DNA of 64,000 nt from a virus. The position numbers and the translations under genes are program-made. Position 1 is the stretch's first letter; each line of letters starts with the position of its first letter. Below are positions 37,075 through 44,961 of this stretch, piece by piece. The stretch is taken from the IMG/VR virus record IMGVR_UViG_3300028920_000022, positions 62,001 through 126,000 of that record. One strand, given 5' to 3'. The notes under the pieces are model-generated. The model searched no databases and had not been told where the DNA came from. It saw only the letters and a list, made by a program, of their open reading frames with translations.

Positions 37075-37449
37075 ATGGCACGAAATGTTCTTTCCTACAA
37101 GTTCCAGTCAGCAGCGCGCGACGTCCTGCGTAAGGGTTGTGCTGAGGGGCAGCGGATCACCCGCGAGCAGCTCAGCGAGGCTCTGGCAGAGCGCGGCTAC
37201 GCTGTTTCCCCTGTCCTTGCGGCTGCAATCATTGCCGAGTCGGATGAGCTGAATACTCCCACCCAGGAGTGGATGCTCTGTCGCGGTCGGTACGGTGGCA
37301 TCCGTGAGGCTGACCTGGAGGCTTACCAGGCTGAGTTGGCTGCAGAGGCAGCCCGAAAGGCTAAGGCGGCGGAGCGTGCGGCTAAGCGGGCAGCCAAGGC
37401 TGCTGCGGAAGCCGGGCAGACCGACGAGCCCGAAGCGGTTGCGGTCTAA
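37075..37449 (+). CDS. Winged-helix protein of the GR-x-GG-I family, 124 aa, GC-rich
   Basis: Residues ~1-80 match the family (ITREQLSEALAERGYAV ... MLCRGRYGGIRE). The C-terminus is Ala/Lys/Arg-rich (ERAAKRAAKAAAEAG), a basic tail in contrast to the acidic tail of the 1899 paralogue. High GC, own promoter and terminator: likely abundant. Confidence 0.8.
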   Translation: MARNVLSYKFQSAARDVLRKGCAEGQRITREQLSEALAERGYAVSPVLAAAIIAESDELNTPTQEWMLCRGRYGGIREADLEAYQAELAAEAARKAKAAERAAKRAAKAAAEAGQTDEPEAVAV

Positions 37450-37473
37450 TCCCAACCAAAACCAACATTAAGT

Positions 37474-37500
37474 ACCCTGGCTCTCAAAAAGAGCTGGGGT
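37474..37500 (+). terminator. Probable terminator after the 37075 gene
   Basis: An 11-bp stem with two G-U pairs around loop CAAAA, 37474-37500, followed by a T-rich run. Confidence 0.65.
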
Positions 37501-37546
37501 CTTAGTGTTTTCTATCGATATTTTCTCAATATGTGACGAGGCGAAT

Positions 37547-37828
37547 ATGGATAGGACAGAACAGATTAAGCAGGATATAATATTATTGGCTGGTAAAGTG
37601 TTTAATGAGGAAATTCCTATTAAGAACATTTGTGTGTCGAGAGCTGGGAAACTAAATCCCTACAATAGAACTAGTTGTGCTCTATACGAAAGCAGACTTT
37701 TTTCTAACAGCCTTCAAGAGCTAGCATGTGGTGGAATGAGCAAAAATACCGCAGGCGCCTTAAACGAATTGTTAAAAAAGATCAAAGACATAAGAAAACA
37801 ACAACTAAGAAATAGAATTGAACCATGA
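37547..37828 (+). CDS. Hypothetical protein, 93 aa
   Basis: ATG 37547 after GAGG. Helical (EQIKQDIILLAGKVFNEE), basic C-terminus. Overlaps the metallophosphoesterase gene (ATGA). Confidence 0.7.
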   Translation: MDRTEQIKQDIILLAGKVFNEEIPIKNICVSRAGKLNPYNRTSCALYESRLFSNSLQELACGGMSKNTAGALNELLKKIKDIRKQQLRNRIEP

Positions 37829-38409
37829 TATATGTGACCGCGGATTCACACTGGAATCATTCAAATATAATTAAATATTGTGATCGTCCATTTAATAATA
37901 TTACCGAAATGAATGAATATTTAATTAAAAAATGGAATGAAGTTGTTGGTCCCAAAGATACAGTTTATCATTTAGGCGATTTTGCTATGGGAAAGAATCC
38001 AGACAAGTTTTTCTACAGATTAAATGGGTCGCAAAAGTTTCTTATTGCAGGAAACCACGATAAAAAAGAAACTCTTAACCTTCCATGGACAAGGGTTTAT
38101 GGTAAGAAAAGAGAATACGTTACTTTAGTTTTAAATATAAATAACCAAGAAATAGCAGTAAGCCATTTTGCAGGCAAAGTATGGGACCAATCCCACCGAA
38201 ATGCTTGGTTGTTGTATGGTCACAGCCACGCGACTCTACCGGAAGACTCACGATTATCCTTTGATGCTGGGGTGGATGCGTGGGATTTCATGCCAATTAG
38301 TTTGGATATTATTACGCGAAAAATGCAATGGAAATTAAAGAATGGTGCGCCTCCAATTAAACAATACACCCCAGAAGCAGTGCGCGAATTTAATAGACAG
38401 TTCCTATGA
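37825..38409 (+). CDS. Metallophosphoesterase, 194 aa
   Basis: All calcineurin-like motifs are present: D7-x-H9, GDF, GNHD (76-79) and GHSH (132-135). Such phage enzymes hydrolyse phosphomono- or diesters, for example 2',3'-cyclic phosphate at RNA ends. With the kinase-like and RNA-ligase genes it may help repair cut tRNA; this is inference. Confidence 0.9.
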   Translation: MIYVTADSHWNHSNIIKYCDRPFNNITEMNEYLIKKWNEVVGPKDTVYHLGDFAMGKNPDKFFYRLNGSQKFLIAGNHDKKETLNLPWTRVYGKKREYVTLVLNINNQEIAVSHFAGKVWDQSHRNAWLLYGHSHATLPEDSRLSFDAGVDAWDFMPISLDIITRKMQWKLKNGAPPIKQYTPEAVREFNRQFL

Positions 38410-38430
38410 GGTTTTCGCCTTAGGAACCGC

Positions 38431-38460
38431 TTGACAAGTGCCCGTTCTGATTGGTATTAT
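38431..38460 (+). promoter_or_regulatory. Promoter, predicted leaderless, for the DNA ligase
   Basis: TTGACA 38431-38436, 18 bp, TATTAT 38455-38460, 6 nt to ATG 38467. Confidence 0.85.
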
Positions 38461-38466
38461 CAGGGC

Positions 38467-39354
38467 ATGGTAGACAGAATTCAGTGGTATTGCGGTCCGC
38501 GGCTCGATGGCGTGCTCGCTGATCTGCAGGACCTTGAAGACCAGGGAAACCGTGTTGCCGAGCGCAAAAAGGACGGTCGCTGGTGTGGTCTATATGTAGA
38601 TTACTTTAAATCTTGTAAACATAAATTCGAATCTCGTGCTGGAATTGATCATGAAGATTCGCTACTATTGGGTTTAAATAATCTAGATCTTGGTGATTTG
38701 GGTAAAGATACTATTCTAGTTGGGGAACTAGAAGCGGGAACCACAGCAGCTAATATACGGTTTTCTCGATTGGGATACCGACGTATATGGTTATTCGATG
38801 TGGTTTGTTTGAGGGGACATGATTTGCGCCACATGGTTCTACGGGACCGTCGTATTCTATTGAGGGAAACCATTTGGAACATGTTTCCCGCCAAGACGCA
38901 GCAACGATTGCCTTTGGTGGAAGACAGTGAGGATAATTTTGTAGATTTCTACAAGCGTACTTTGGAAGATGGTGACGAGGGTGTGGTCATAAAGAGGTTA
39001 GATATTTCTGGCTGGTCCTATCGTTCGTCTGGGAAAACTGATCATTGGGTCCGGGTTAAGCCCACACGAACGATTGACTATGCCGTTATTGGTCCAGACA
39101 AAACCGACGGAGGAGATTTGACAGCCAATCTTGGGTTGTGGGAAAACGGTAAGTTGCGCAAGGTTCTCAAGTACCAGCTACCTCAAATGACACTTTTGCC
39201 TAACGGACATTTGGCAGAAGAGGGAAGGGTGGTTGAGATGTACGGGCGTGAATTGTTTGAATCAGGATCTCTGCGTTCTGCGCAATTCCTGCGCTGGCGA
39301 GATGATAAAACGCCTGATATGTGTGATGGAACAATTAATATGGTGAGTTTATGA
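38467..39354 (+). CDS. ATP-dependent DNA ligase, 295 aa (leaderless)
   Basis: Motif I ERKKDGRW places the nucleophile at K34; motif III VGELEA, IIIa FDVV, IV DEGVVIKR and V WVRVKPT follow in order, with an OB-fold C-terminal part. Similar in size to LigD-type or phage ligases. With Ku 4 kb upstream it is the natural sealing partner for end joining. Confidence 0.92.
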   Translation: MVDRIQWYCGPRLDGVLADLQDLEDQGNRVAERKKDGRWCGLYVDYFKSCKHKFESRAGIDHEDSLLLGLNNLDLGDLGKDTILVGELEAGTTAANIRFSRLGYRRIWLFDVVCLRGHDLRHMVLRDRRILLRETIWNMFPAKTQQRLPLVEDSEDNFVDFYKRTLEDGDEGVVIKRLDISGWSYRSSGKTDHWVRVKPTRTIDYAVIGPDKTDGGDLTANLGLWENGKLRKVLKYQLPQMTLLPNGHLAEEGRVVEMYGRELFESGSLRSAQFLRWRDDKTPDMCDGTINMVSL

Positions 39355-39653
39355 GCTACCTCAGCGGTACGTTTTTACATTTTAATGACAGCGAGACTGG
39401 TTCACACAATATTCCTGCTAACGATCCTCATATTACTGCCTTGTTGGACAGTCATAACTGGTCAGTCGGTCCAGGATATACTCATTTATTGTGCAAAGAT
39501 TGTGGGGCGGCAATTATTGTGAGCGGTAACGAAATATATTTCCATAGCAATGGTAATCCACCAGAAACACGTCCGGCGATGGCTAACCATTGGGTTTCTG
39601 CAGAATATCCAATAGATTGTAAGTCCAATTCAATAAAGCAGGTAATAACATGA
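39351..39653 (+). CDS. Zinc-ribbon protein with tail motif (ends SIKQVIT), 100 aa
   Basis: HNWSVGPGYTHLLCKDCGAAI gives the His and CxxC ligands; tail DCKSNSIKQVIT. ATGA overlap with the ligase. Same family as 28182, 35952, 48101 and 55953. Confidence 0.75.
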   Translation: MSYLSGTFLHFNDSETGSHNIPANDPHITALLDSHNWSVGPGYTHLLCKDCGAAIIVSGNEIYFHSNGNPPETRPAMANHWVSAEYPIDCKSNSIKQVIT

Positions 39654-39928
39654 AAGAATATAGTTGTAGTGATATTGAAAGTCTTTTAGGAATAAAAAAC
39701 GCCAGAGATGTTTTTCAAAGGGTTTCACGTTTAATTAGAAACCCTGCCTGCGTTGATAGTGAAAATGTATTAGTTGATGCGTATATCAATACATATATTT
39801 TATCCGGAAAAGCGGCGGCAAGAAAAGAAATTGCTAGGAGAATTCAATTAGCAAAAGAAATAAGAAGGTTAAGAGAATTGTATCTTGACAGGATTCGTCG
39901 TTCCAGCTATCCTCCTTCCTATGACTAA
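39650..39928 (+). CDS. Hypothetical helical protein, 92 aa
   Basis: Helical, basic C-terminus (KEIRRLRELYLDRIRRS). The promoter for the next gene lies within its last codons. Unrecognised. Confidence 0.7.
   Translation: MKEYSCSDIESLLGIKNARDVFQRVSRLIRNPACVDSENVLVDAYINTYILSGKAAARKEIARRIQLAKEIRRLRELYLDRIRRSSYPPSYD
39885..39913 (+). promoter_or_regulatory. Promoter, predicted leaderless, inside the 39650 gene
   Basis: TTGACA 39885-39890, 17 bp, TATCCT 39908-39913, 7 nt to ATG 39921. Confidence 0.75.
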
Positions 39929-40361
39929 CAAGGTAAAGATTCTTCGAGGTATCGCTGGCTCAGGTAAGTCCACGTACACACACGCGCATTACTACAATGC
40001 TGTAGTCGTGAGTGCCGATCATTTTTTTGAAGATGCACAGGGTAATTATAAATTCGATGTTTCGAAACTTGGGGATGCACATAGCTCTTGTTTCCGTAAA
40101 TATATTGAAGCATTACAGGCTGGTGAGCCTTTGATAGTAGTGGACAACACGAACACTACGGCTTGGGAATGTAGTCCGTATGTTCAAGGAGGAGCGGCTT
40201 TTGGTTATGATGTAGAAATCATTACTTTGGACTGTGATCCGGAGGTTGCCGCTAATCGTAATGTACATGGGGTTCCTAGAAAGAGTGTTTTAGAAATGTA
40301 TCGGAGATTAACGAAGAACCGTTTGCCTCCGTTTTGGAACCAAAAAACAGTGAAACCATGA
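39921..40361 (+). CDS. P-loop polynucleotide-kinase-like protein, 146 aa (leaderless)
   Basis: Walker A GIAGSGKST (residues 10-18), SADHFF and VVDNTN motifs place it in the zeta-toxin/PNK-like ATPase group (N4BP2-like). T4 Pnkp-type kinases phosphorylate 5' ends of nucleic acids. The lid region NRNVHGVPRKSV is present. Possible partner of the RNA ligases. Confidence 0.85.
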   Translation: MTNKVKILRGIAGSGKSTYTHAHYYNAVVVSADHFFEDAQGNYKFDVSKLGDAHSSCFRKYIEALQAGEPLIVVDNTNTTAWECSPYVQGGAAFGYDVEIITLDCDPEVAANRNVHGVPRKSVLEMYRRLTKNRLPPFWNQKTVKP

Positions 40362-40424
40362 TTCCACTATGGATAAATTTCTCAAAAAAGTAATTAATGT
40401 TCGTAGATGCATGTGGACGTAAAT

Positions 40425-40799
40425 ATGAAAATTAGAACAGGATTCGTATCAAACTCTTCTAGCTCGTCTTTTGTTATTCTTAGCAAAACGTTGTTAACAG
40501 AGGCGGAACTGATAGAGAAATTAGATAAAAATGTTCTTGTGCCAGAAAATCATCCGTTGCATGAGATGGCTAAAGATATGGTTAGCACCTTAATAAATAG
40601 GGTTGGAGAAGCTCAAAATATCGAATCAATAGACGATCCTGAAGTTAAAAAAATGTATAATAATATGCTAGATGGTGCAGCCTACGTGTACAAAGGATAT
40701 CTTTCTGATGAGTGCGGTGGCACCGAAGAAACCTTATGCAATATGAGTCTTAACATAGAAGATGAGGATTTTGTTTTAGATCACGATGGCGGATATTGA
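40425..40799 (+). CDS. Protein with the GFVSNSSSSSF N-terminal motif, 124 aa
   Basis: MKIRTGFVSNSSSSSFVI is an N-terminus I recall from many otherwise unrelated phage and bacterial proteins. The rest is acidic and helical. The role of the motif is unknown. Confidence 0.8.
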   Translation: MKIRTGFVSNSSSSSFVILSKTLLTEAELIEKLDKNVLVPENHPLHEMAKDMVSTLINRVGEAQNIESIDDPEVKKMYNNMLDGAAYVYKGYLSDECGGTEETLCNMSLNIEDEDFVLDHDGGY

Positions 40800-40800
40800 T

Positions 40801-41562
40801 ATGGCTAAAAAGAAAACAAAGAAAAAAGTTTCTAAAGCATATGTTGTTCCTGATCCGCGAGAACTAAGATATTGTGCAGATTATGAGGCATATATTGGAC
40901 AACCAAATAATTGCGATTGTGGTGACGATTACCATCGATGTGCCGTTTTCAGTGGTGGTGAAATAAAAAGCGTATATTACGATTCTATTTTTCACAAAGT
41001 TTCTGGGAGATATAATATTGTTAGCGTGAAAGATTATTGTCTGGACAGGTGGATTAGAAAAGAAATTACCACAGGATCTTTTGAAGTTTATGGGGTAAGA
41101 GGTTACTACGGGGATGAAGCAGAAGTATCTATGGATACCGTCGCCTGGTCTAATCTAAAAGATTTTGTACACATGCTCAACACTGATACTAATCAAAAAT
41201 GTATCGAAGAAGTATTATATAAAGAATATGGATATATTCTTCCGCCGTTAGAAGGAAAAGACTGGAAAGTAGTTGATAAGGTTAATATTGATCTGATTAG
41301 TTCAGCAAAGCTTGACGATGCTTCACCAGAGCATATTGTTGCCCTAAATCGTGAAGTGGTGGGTGGTTATTTATCGGATCTAAAATGTGATTATAAAAGC
41401 AAATATCTATCATGTATGTGTATTAAACATGGCAACAGTTACCGTTTAATTGATGGCAATCATCGTTTGGCAGCTTCCCGGGCGTTATGGCGAGAAAAAA
41501 TGGACAATTATAAACGCGGTTGTAAACCCTCAGTTTACATGACGGTGGTGTACTGTGTCTAG
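40801..41562 (+). CDS. ParB-like domain protein, 253 aa
   Basis: The C-terminal NSYRLIDGNHRLAASRAL matches the D-G-x-H-R-x-x-A motif of ParB/sulfiredoxin-like domains. N-terminus is Lys-rich (MAKKKTKKKVSKA) and a CDCGDDYHRC cluster follows. The ParB-like fold here could be a CTPase, nuclease or kinase module. ATG 40786 is an alternative start overlapping the previous gene. Confidence 0.75.
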   Translation: MAKKKTKKKVSKAYVVPDPRELRYCADYEAYIGQPNNCDCGDDYHRCAVFSGGEIKSVYYDSIFHKVSGRYNIVSVKDYCLDRWIRKEITTGSFEVYGVRGYYGDEAEVSMDTVAWSNLKDFVHMLNTDTNQKCIEEVLYKEYGYILPPLEGKDWKVVDKVNIDLISSAKLDDASPEHIVALNREVVGGYLSDLKCDYKSKYLSCMCIKHGNSYRLIDGNHRLAASRALWREKMDNYKRGCKPSVYMTVVYCV

Positions 41563-41860
41563 AAAACCAACATCAATCAAAAACCTATACCGGTGTGAGT
41601 ACTGTGGTGTTTGTACCACAATCGATATGCACTGCGAATGCGGTGGGCAGAATTTTGACCCTAATGATGTTGAGTCTTATGTGCAGTATTTGGAAGGGCG
41701 TGTTCAGGAACTGGAGACAAAACTAAATGCTTATGAGACCTGTATAGTGTGCGGGGCGGAGTTGCTTCCTCCAAATTATCCACCACATTGCGAGGGCACT
41801 TGTCACCCAAACGAAGATCATGAAGCGGCTTGGGAAGAAATGATGAATATTGACGGGTAA
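41555..41860 (+). CDS. Zinc ribbon, coiled coil, zinc ribbon protein, 101 aa
   Basis: GTG start. YRCEYCGVC ... CEC at the N-terminus, a coiled coil (YLEGRVQELETKLNAY), then CIVCGAELL ... C ... C. Unrecognised. Confidence 0.7.
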   Translation: MSRKPTSIKNLYRCEYCGVCTTIDMHCECGGQNFDPNDVESYVQYLEGRVQELETKLNAYETCIVCGAELLPPNYPPHCEGTCHPNEDHEAAWEEMMNIDG

Positions 41861-42058
41861 ATGATGTTAAAAGATAAAATTACCAAAGAACAATACGAAA
41901 CCTTTATGGAAAAATTAGACTGGGAGGGAACTGATTATGCTTTAGCAGAGTATTCTACCTGGAAAGATATCAAAGACAAAAAGTTTCACGTTCTTAGGGA
42001 TGCGTATGTAAAGGCGCGCAGAGAATTGTTCACTTATATTCAGGTGGATGAGTGGTAA
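41861..42058 (+). CDS. Hypothetical protein, 65 aa
   Basis: Helical, charged (ITKEQYETFMEKLDWEG). Immediately follows the previous stop. Unrecognised. Confidence 0.65.
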   Translation: MMLKDKITKEQYETFMEKLDWEGTDYALAEYSTWKDIKDKKFHVLRDAYVKARRELFTYIQVDEW

Positions 42059-42160
42059 ATGATTAAACTACCTACTTCTGTTATAATCGGCGCTTTTGTT
42101 GGAGCGACTTTGGCTGCAATTGTTTCAATTATTAATATCATATTTGCAGGAACGCCATGA
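42059..42160 (+). CDS. Single-TM mini-protein, 33 aa
   Basis: Reads MIKLPTSVIIGAFVGATLAA..., one hydrophobic segment; starts at the previous stop and ends with ATGA overlap into NAD kinase. Confidence 0.6.
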   Translation: MIKLPTSVIIGAFVGATLAAIVSIINIIFAGTP

Positions 42161-42963
42161 AAATCATTATTGTAACAAAACGCACCGCTTACAGCAGACT
42201 GACAGAAGACCCTACAACCCAAAGCCTGTTGGGCAAAAAAGACATTGATCAATTAAAAAAAGCACACGAAAGACACCAAGTCTGCCTAAACGAAGTAATT
42301 AAACACCTTAAAAATATTGGTGTCCGTCCTCACATAATCTCTTCTGGTCAAGCGTTTGATGACAAAATTTCTGATTTTGTTATAACAGTTGGTGGCGATG
42401 GTACCTTGTTATCAGCTTCGCATAACGTAGGTAGCACTCCATTAATGGGAATCAATAGTGACCCAGAAACTAGCGTAGGTTATTTGTGTCACGCAACTCC
42501 CAAAACCCTAGAGATAAGTATAAAACGTCACATTAATGATAACCCCAAAACCTTTTCAGTAACCCGAATGGAAGTGTTGGTGGGAGGAAAGAGTATTGCT
42601 AAACGGGTTTTAAATGAAGCTTTGTTTACTCATTCGTGCCCAGCAGCAATGACCAAAGTTCTATTGGATAACGAATTATATTCTTGTTCAGGAATTTGGG
42701 TTGGTACCGGAGCAGGATCAACTGGAGCAATAAAATCTGCTGGTGGTAAACGATTACCAATGTGTGCGGACATGTTGCAGGCTATTGTTAGAGAATCGTA
42801 CAACAAAGGCAAAACTAAACATGTTCAAACTCAGTTTAAATTGGTGAGCAAAATCTCTGATGCCGTCCTGTATTTAGATGGACCTTTCCTCCAGATTCCT
42901 GTAGGATACGGTGACACGGTCACATGTAGAGCCTCAAAAGAGCCGCTAAACCTGATCCAATGA
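42157..42963 (+). CDS. nadK: NAD kinase, 268 aa
   Basis: TVGGDGTLL (GGDGT at 79-83), NEALF and GTGAGSTGAIKSAGG are the diagnostic NAD-kinase motifs. It phosphorylates NAD to NADP. Rare in phages; with the nicotinamidase and Nudix genes it suggests control of nicotinamide nucleotides during infection. Confidence 0.92.
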   Translation: MKIIIVTKRTAYSRLTEDPTTQSLLGKKDIDQLKKAHERHQVCLNEVIKHLKNIGVRPHIISSGQAFDDKISDFVITVGGDGTLLSASHNVGSTPLMGINSDPETSVGYLCHATPKTLEISIKRHINDNPKTFSVTRMEVLVGGKSIAKRVLNEALFTHSCPAAMTKVLLDNELYSCSGIWVGTGAGSTGAIKSAGGKRLPMCADMLQAIVRESYNKGKTKHVQTQFKLVSKISDAVLYLDGPFLQIPVGYGDTVTCRASKEPLNLIQ

Positions 42964-43358
42964 ATACTTTTCTTCCATTTCCAGACTTCGAAAAATCTGC
43001 TAAAGTTTTGGATCGTTTACGTTTGGGTAAACAAAGATCAGAAGCTTTAATTATGTTGCGGGGCGGTTGGGTTAATCATCCGGCGGCTAAGATGTGGTCT
43101 AAACACTTGTATCAACTAGCGAATTATGGTATAGCTATATGTAACGAATGGATATCAAGAGGATACCGAGATAACTGTTTGAAACAATTTTTAGAGGAGC
43201 AATCTAAATTAGAAGATGCTGGCGTGCCGTGGTGGTTGGGTAATCAGGGGTTCCACATTTCTCATCAAAGCAATTTGATTAGAAAATTACCTGAACATTA
43301 CGGTCCCATTTTCCCTGGAGTTCCGGACAATTTACCATATATTTGGCCAGTTCCATAA
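42960..43358 (+). CDS. MSMEG_6728 / pyrimidine-dimer-glycosylase-related protein, 132 aa
   Basis: MNTFLPFPDFEKSAKVLDRLRLGKQRSEA ... NHPAAKMWSKH is the signature of a family annotated as related to pyrimidine-dimer DNA glycosylases. Whether it has DNA-repair activity is uncertain. ATGA overlap with NAD kinase. Confidence 0.8.
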   Translation: MNTFLPFPDFEKSAKVLDRLRLGKQRSEALIMLRGGWVNHPAAKMWSKHLYQLANYGIAICNEWISRGYRDNCLKQFLEEQSKLEDAGVPWWLGNQGFHISHQSNLIRKLPEHYGPIFPGVPDNLPYIWPVP

Positions 43359-43546
43359 CTCACTTCTACTGTTTGGTGGTTGGCACTAGAAGTTAGCAAA
43401 GATAAACCATCTTCCGGCTAAAAACGTGAAGTGGCGGGTTTTTAGTTGGAAATTTTTAAAATTTTCTGTCCTCCCCGAGTACAGTGGTGGGTTCCGGCTG
43501 TTCAGGGTAGTATTGAGCGGGACCCACTTACATTTTAGGGGTAATT
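43359..43546 (+). promoter_or_regulatory. 188-nt structured leader before the 43547 gene
   Basis: Two hairpins: CTAAAAAC 43418-43425 with GTTTTTAG 43438-43445 (terminator-like, A/T-rich), and a 10-bp stem 43487-43496 with 43518-43527 around a 21-nt loop. AGGGG precedes ATG 43547. No clear promoter found. Could be a terminator plus a regulatory leader. Confidence 0.5.
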
Positions 43547-44056
43547 ATGGAAGGCACCAAATTAGATCTAAAGCGCGCTCAAATTGATGGGGACAATTAC
43601 GGTCCTTCTGATGTCTATACAGACAAAGTAGAATGTGTGCCTTTTGCACTAGCCGCTTTGATTATCATGTATGTGGAAGACGAAAAAGGTGGACCAAACA
43701 AACTCAAAGAATCAATTGAATGGCGAATGAGAAGTGCCTTGGAAGACAAGGATGAATTTTCCAGGGATAGTAGCAAACTGTGGGCAACAGCTGAGGAACG
43801 AATACTGCAGTTGTATAAGTGGTGGACCGTAGAGCGTCCTAAGTTGATGAATCGTGAAAGTGAATTGTTGGAAAAATGGTCTAAGTCTAGAGGTTTGGAA
43901 GACACATCAGATCTGGAAAATAGACTCAATGCTCCAGACACACCTAGAAGCAGAGAGTTGTTCGAAGCACACACGGATCTGGGAGAACGTATTCGTGCTG
44001 AAATGCAAGAGTTTTGTCATGGAGTAATTGATATTAGGGAGTTTCTTTGGACATAA
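43547..44056 (+). CDS. Hypothetical protein, 169 aa
   Basis: Helical. YTDKVECVPFALAALIIMYV starts a hydrophobic helix; Trp/Arg-rich later part. Looks like a phage-conserved protein but I cannot name it. Confidence 0.75.
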   Translation: MEGTKLDLKRAQIDGDNYGPSDVYTDKVECVPFALAALIIMYVEDEKGGPNKLKESIEWRMRSALEDKDEFSRDSSKLWATAEERILQLYKWWTVERPKLMNRESELLEKWSKSRGLEDTSDLENRLNAPDTPRSRELFEAHTDLGERIRAEMQEFCHGVIDIREFLWT

Positions 44057-44370
44057 TGGCTAAAAAGAAAAGAACAACTTGGTTACGAATTAATCAATGT
44101 AAAAGGTTTGATTGCGGGGGTTTTGATGTAATTATATACGAATACGGCAATCAAATAAGCCGTGATAGAATTGGTAGAAAGCGAAAATATTTAGCACAGT
44201 ATGATTATTACAATTGCAGAGACGAAGATAGGTTAATTATTTATAGTCGGAAATGTGACACAAAAGAACAGGCGCTAACCATGGTTCAAAACAAAATTAA
44301 ACGCTTGGAAAGACTGTTTAGTGTTAAAAAAATAATGAACGAAATGATAATCAAAGATGTCCTCACCTAG
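44056..44370 (+). CDS. Tandem paralogue 1 with tail motif (ends MIIKDVLT), 104 aa
   Basis: TAATG overlap. Beta hairpin (FDVIIYEYGNQI), DTKEQALTMVQNKIKRL helix, then NEMIIKDVLT. Clearly related to the next two genes. Unrecognised. Confidence 0.75.
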   Translation: MAKKKRTTWLRINQCKRFDCGGFDVIIYEYGNQISRDRIGRKRKYLAQYDYYNCRDEDRLIIYSRKCDTKEQALTMVQNKIKRLERLFSVKKIMNEMIIKDVLT

Positions 44371-44653
44371 ATATCATTTAGCAAGTTATAAGAGAGTTTG
44401 GAGTACGAGCACGTATAGTTTACATGTACTGGAATATAAAAACGTTTTACCCAACCAGAAACTTGGCAAAGAAGTTATATATGCTGCAGAGCTAACTTAC
44501 GATTACCAAAAAGATTATATCAATATAATGAGTAGAAGGTTTAACACACCAGAGGCGGCAATAAAATATGTGTTCAAACGCTTGGTTAAAATATCTTCGC
44601 TAAAGCATGACACCGTCATCAAAGAAATGATGATTAAGGACATCATTACGTAA
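44357..44653 (+). CDS. Tandem paralogue 2 with tail motif (ends MMIKDIIT), 98 aa
   Basis: YSLHVLEYKNVLP, NTPEAAIKYVFKRL and KEMMIKDIIT align with the flanking paralogues. Overlaps both. Confidence 0.75.
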   Translation: MSSPRYHLASYKRVWSTSTYSLHVLEYKNVLPNQKLGKEVIYAAELTYDYQKDYINIMSRRFNTPEAAIKYVFKRLVKISSLKHDTVIKEMMIKDIIT

Positions 44654-44961
44654 TGAGAAAAAAACCTACGAGGTGGGCATTTTACAATTCTGAGTATCAT
44701 TCTGGAAAAGGTTTTTCTCTAATTATAGTTACTTTTGCTAACGTTATTTCTCGAAATAGATTTGGAAAAAAGAGATGTTATTCTGTAAATTATTATGCTG
44801 ATAACAAATCGAAATCGTATATAATAAGAATCCACACTAAAAAATATGACACCAAACACCAAGCTATTACTGCAGTACGTCGCACATTAAACAGATGCGC
44901 TGGTTATTGTGATGCCGACCGTATTCTAAACGAAATGACTATCAGGGATATAATCACATGA
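44653..44961 (+). CDS. Tandem paralogue 3 with tail motif (ends MTIRDIIT), 102 aa
   Basis: FSLIIVTFANVISRNRFGKKR, DTKHQAITAVRRTLNR and NEMTIRDIIT align with paralogues 1 and 2. The three arose by tandem duplication and have diverged strongly except at structural positions and the tail. Confidence 0.75.
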   Translation: MRKKPTRWAFYNSEYHSGKGFSLIIVTFANVISRNRFGKKRCYSVNYYADNKSKSYIIRIHTKKYDTKHQAITAVRRTLNRCAGYCDADRILNEMTIRDIIT

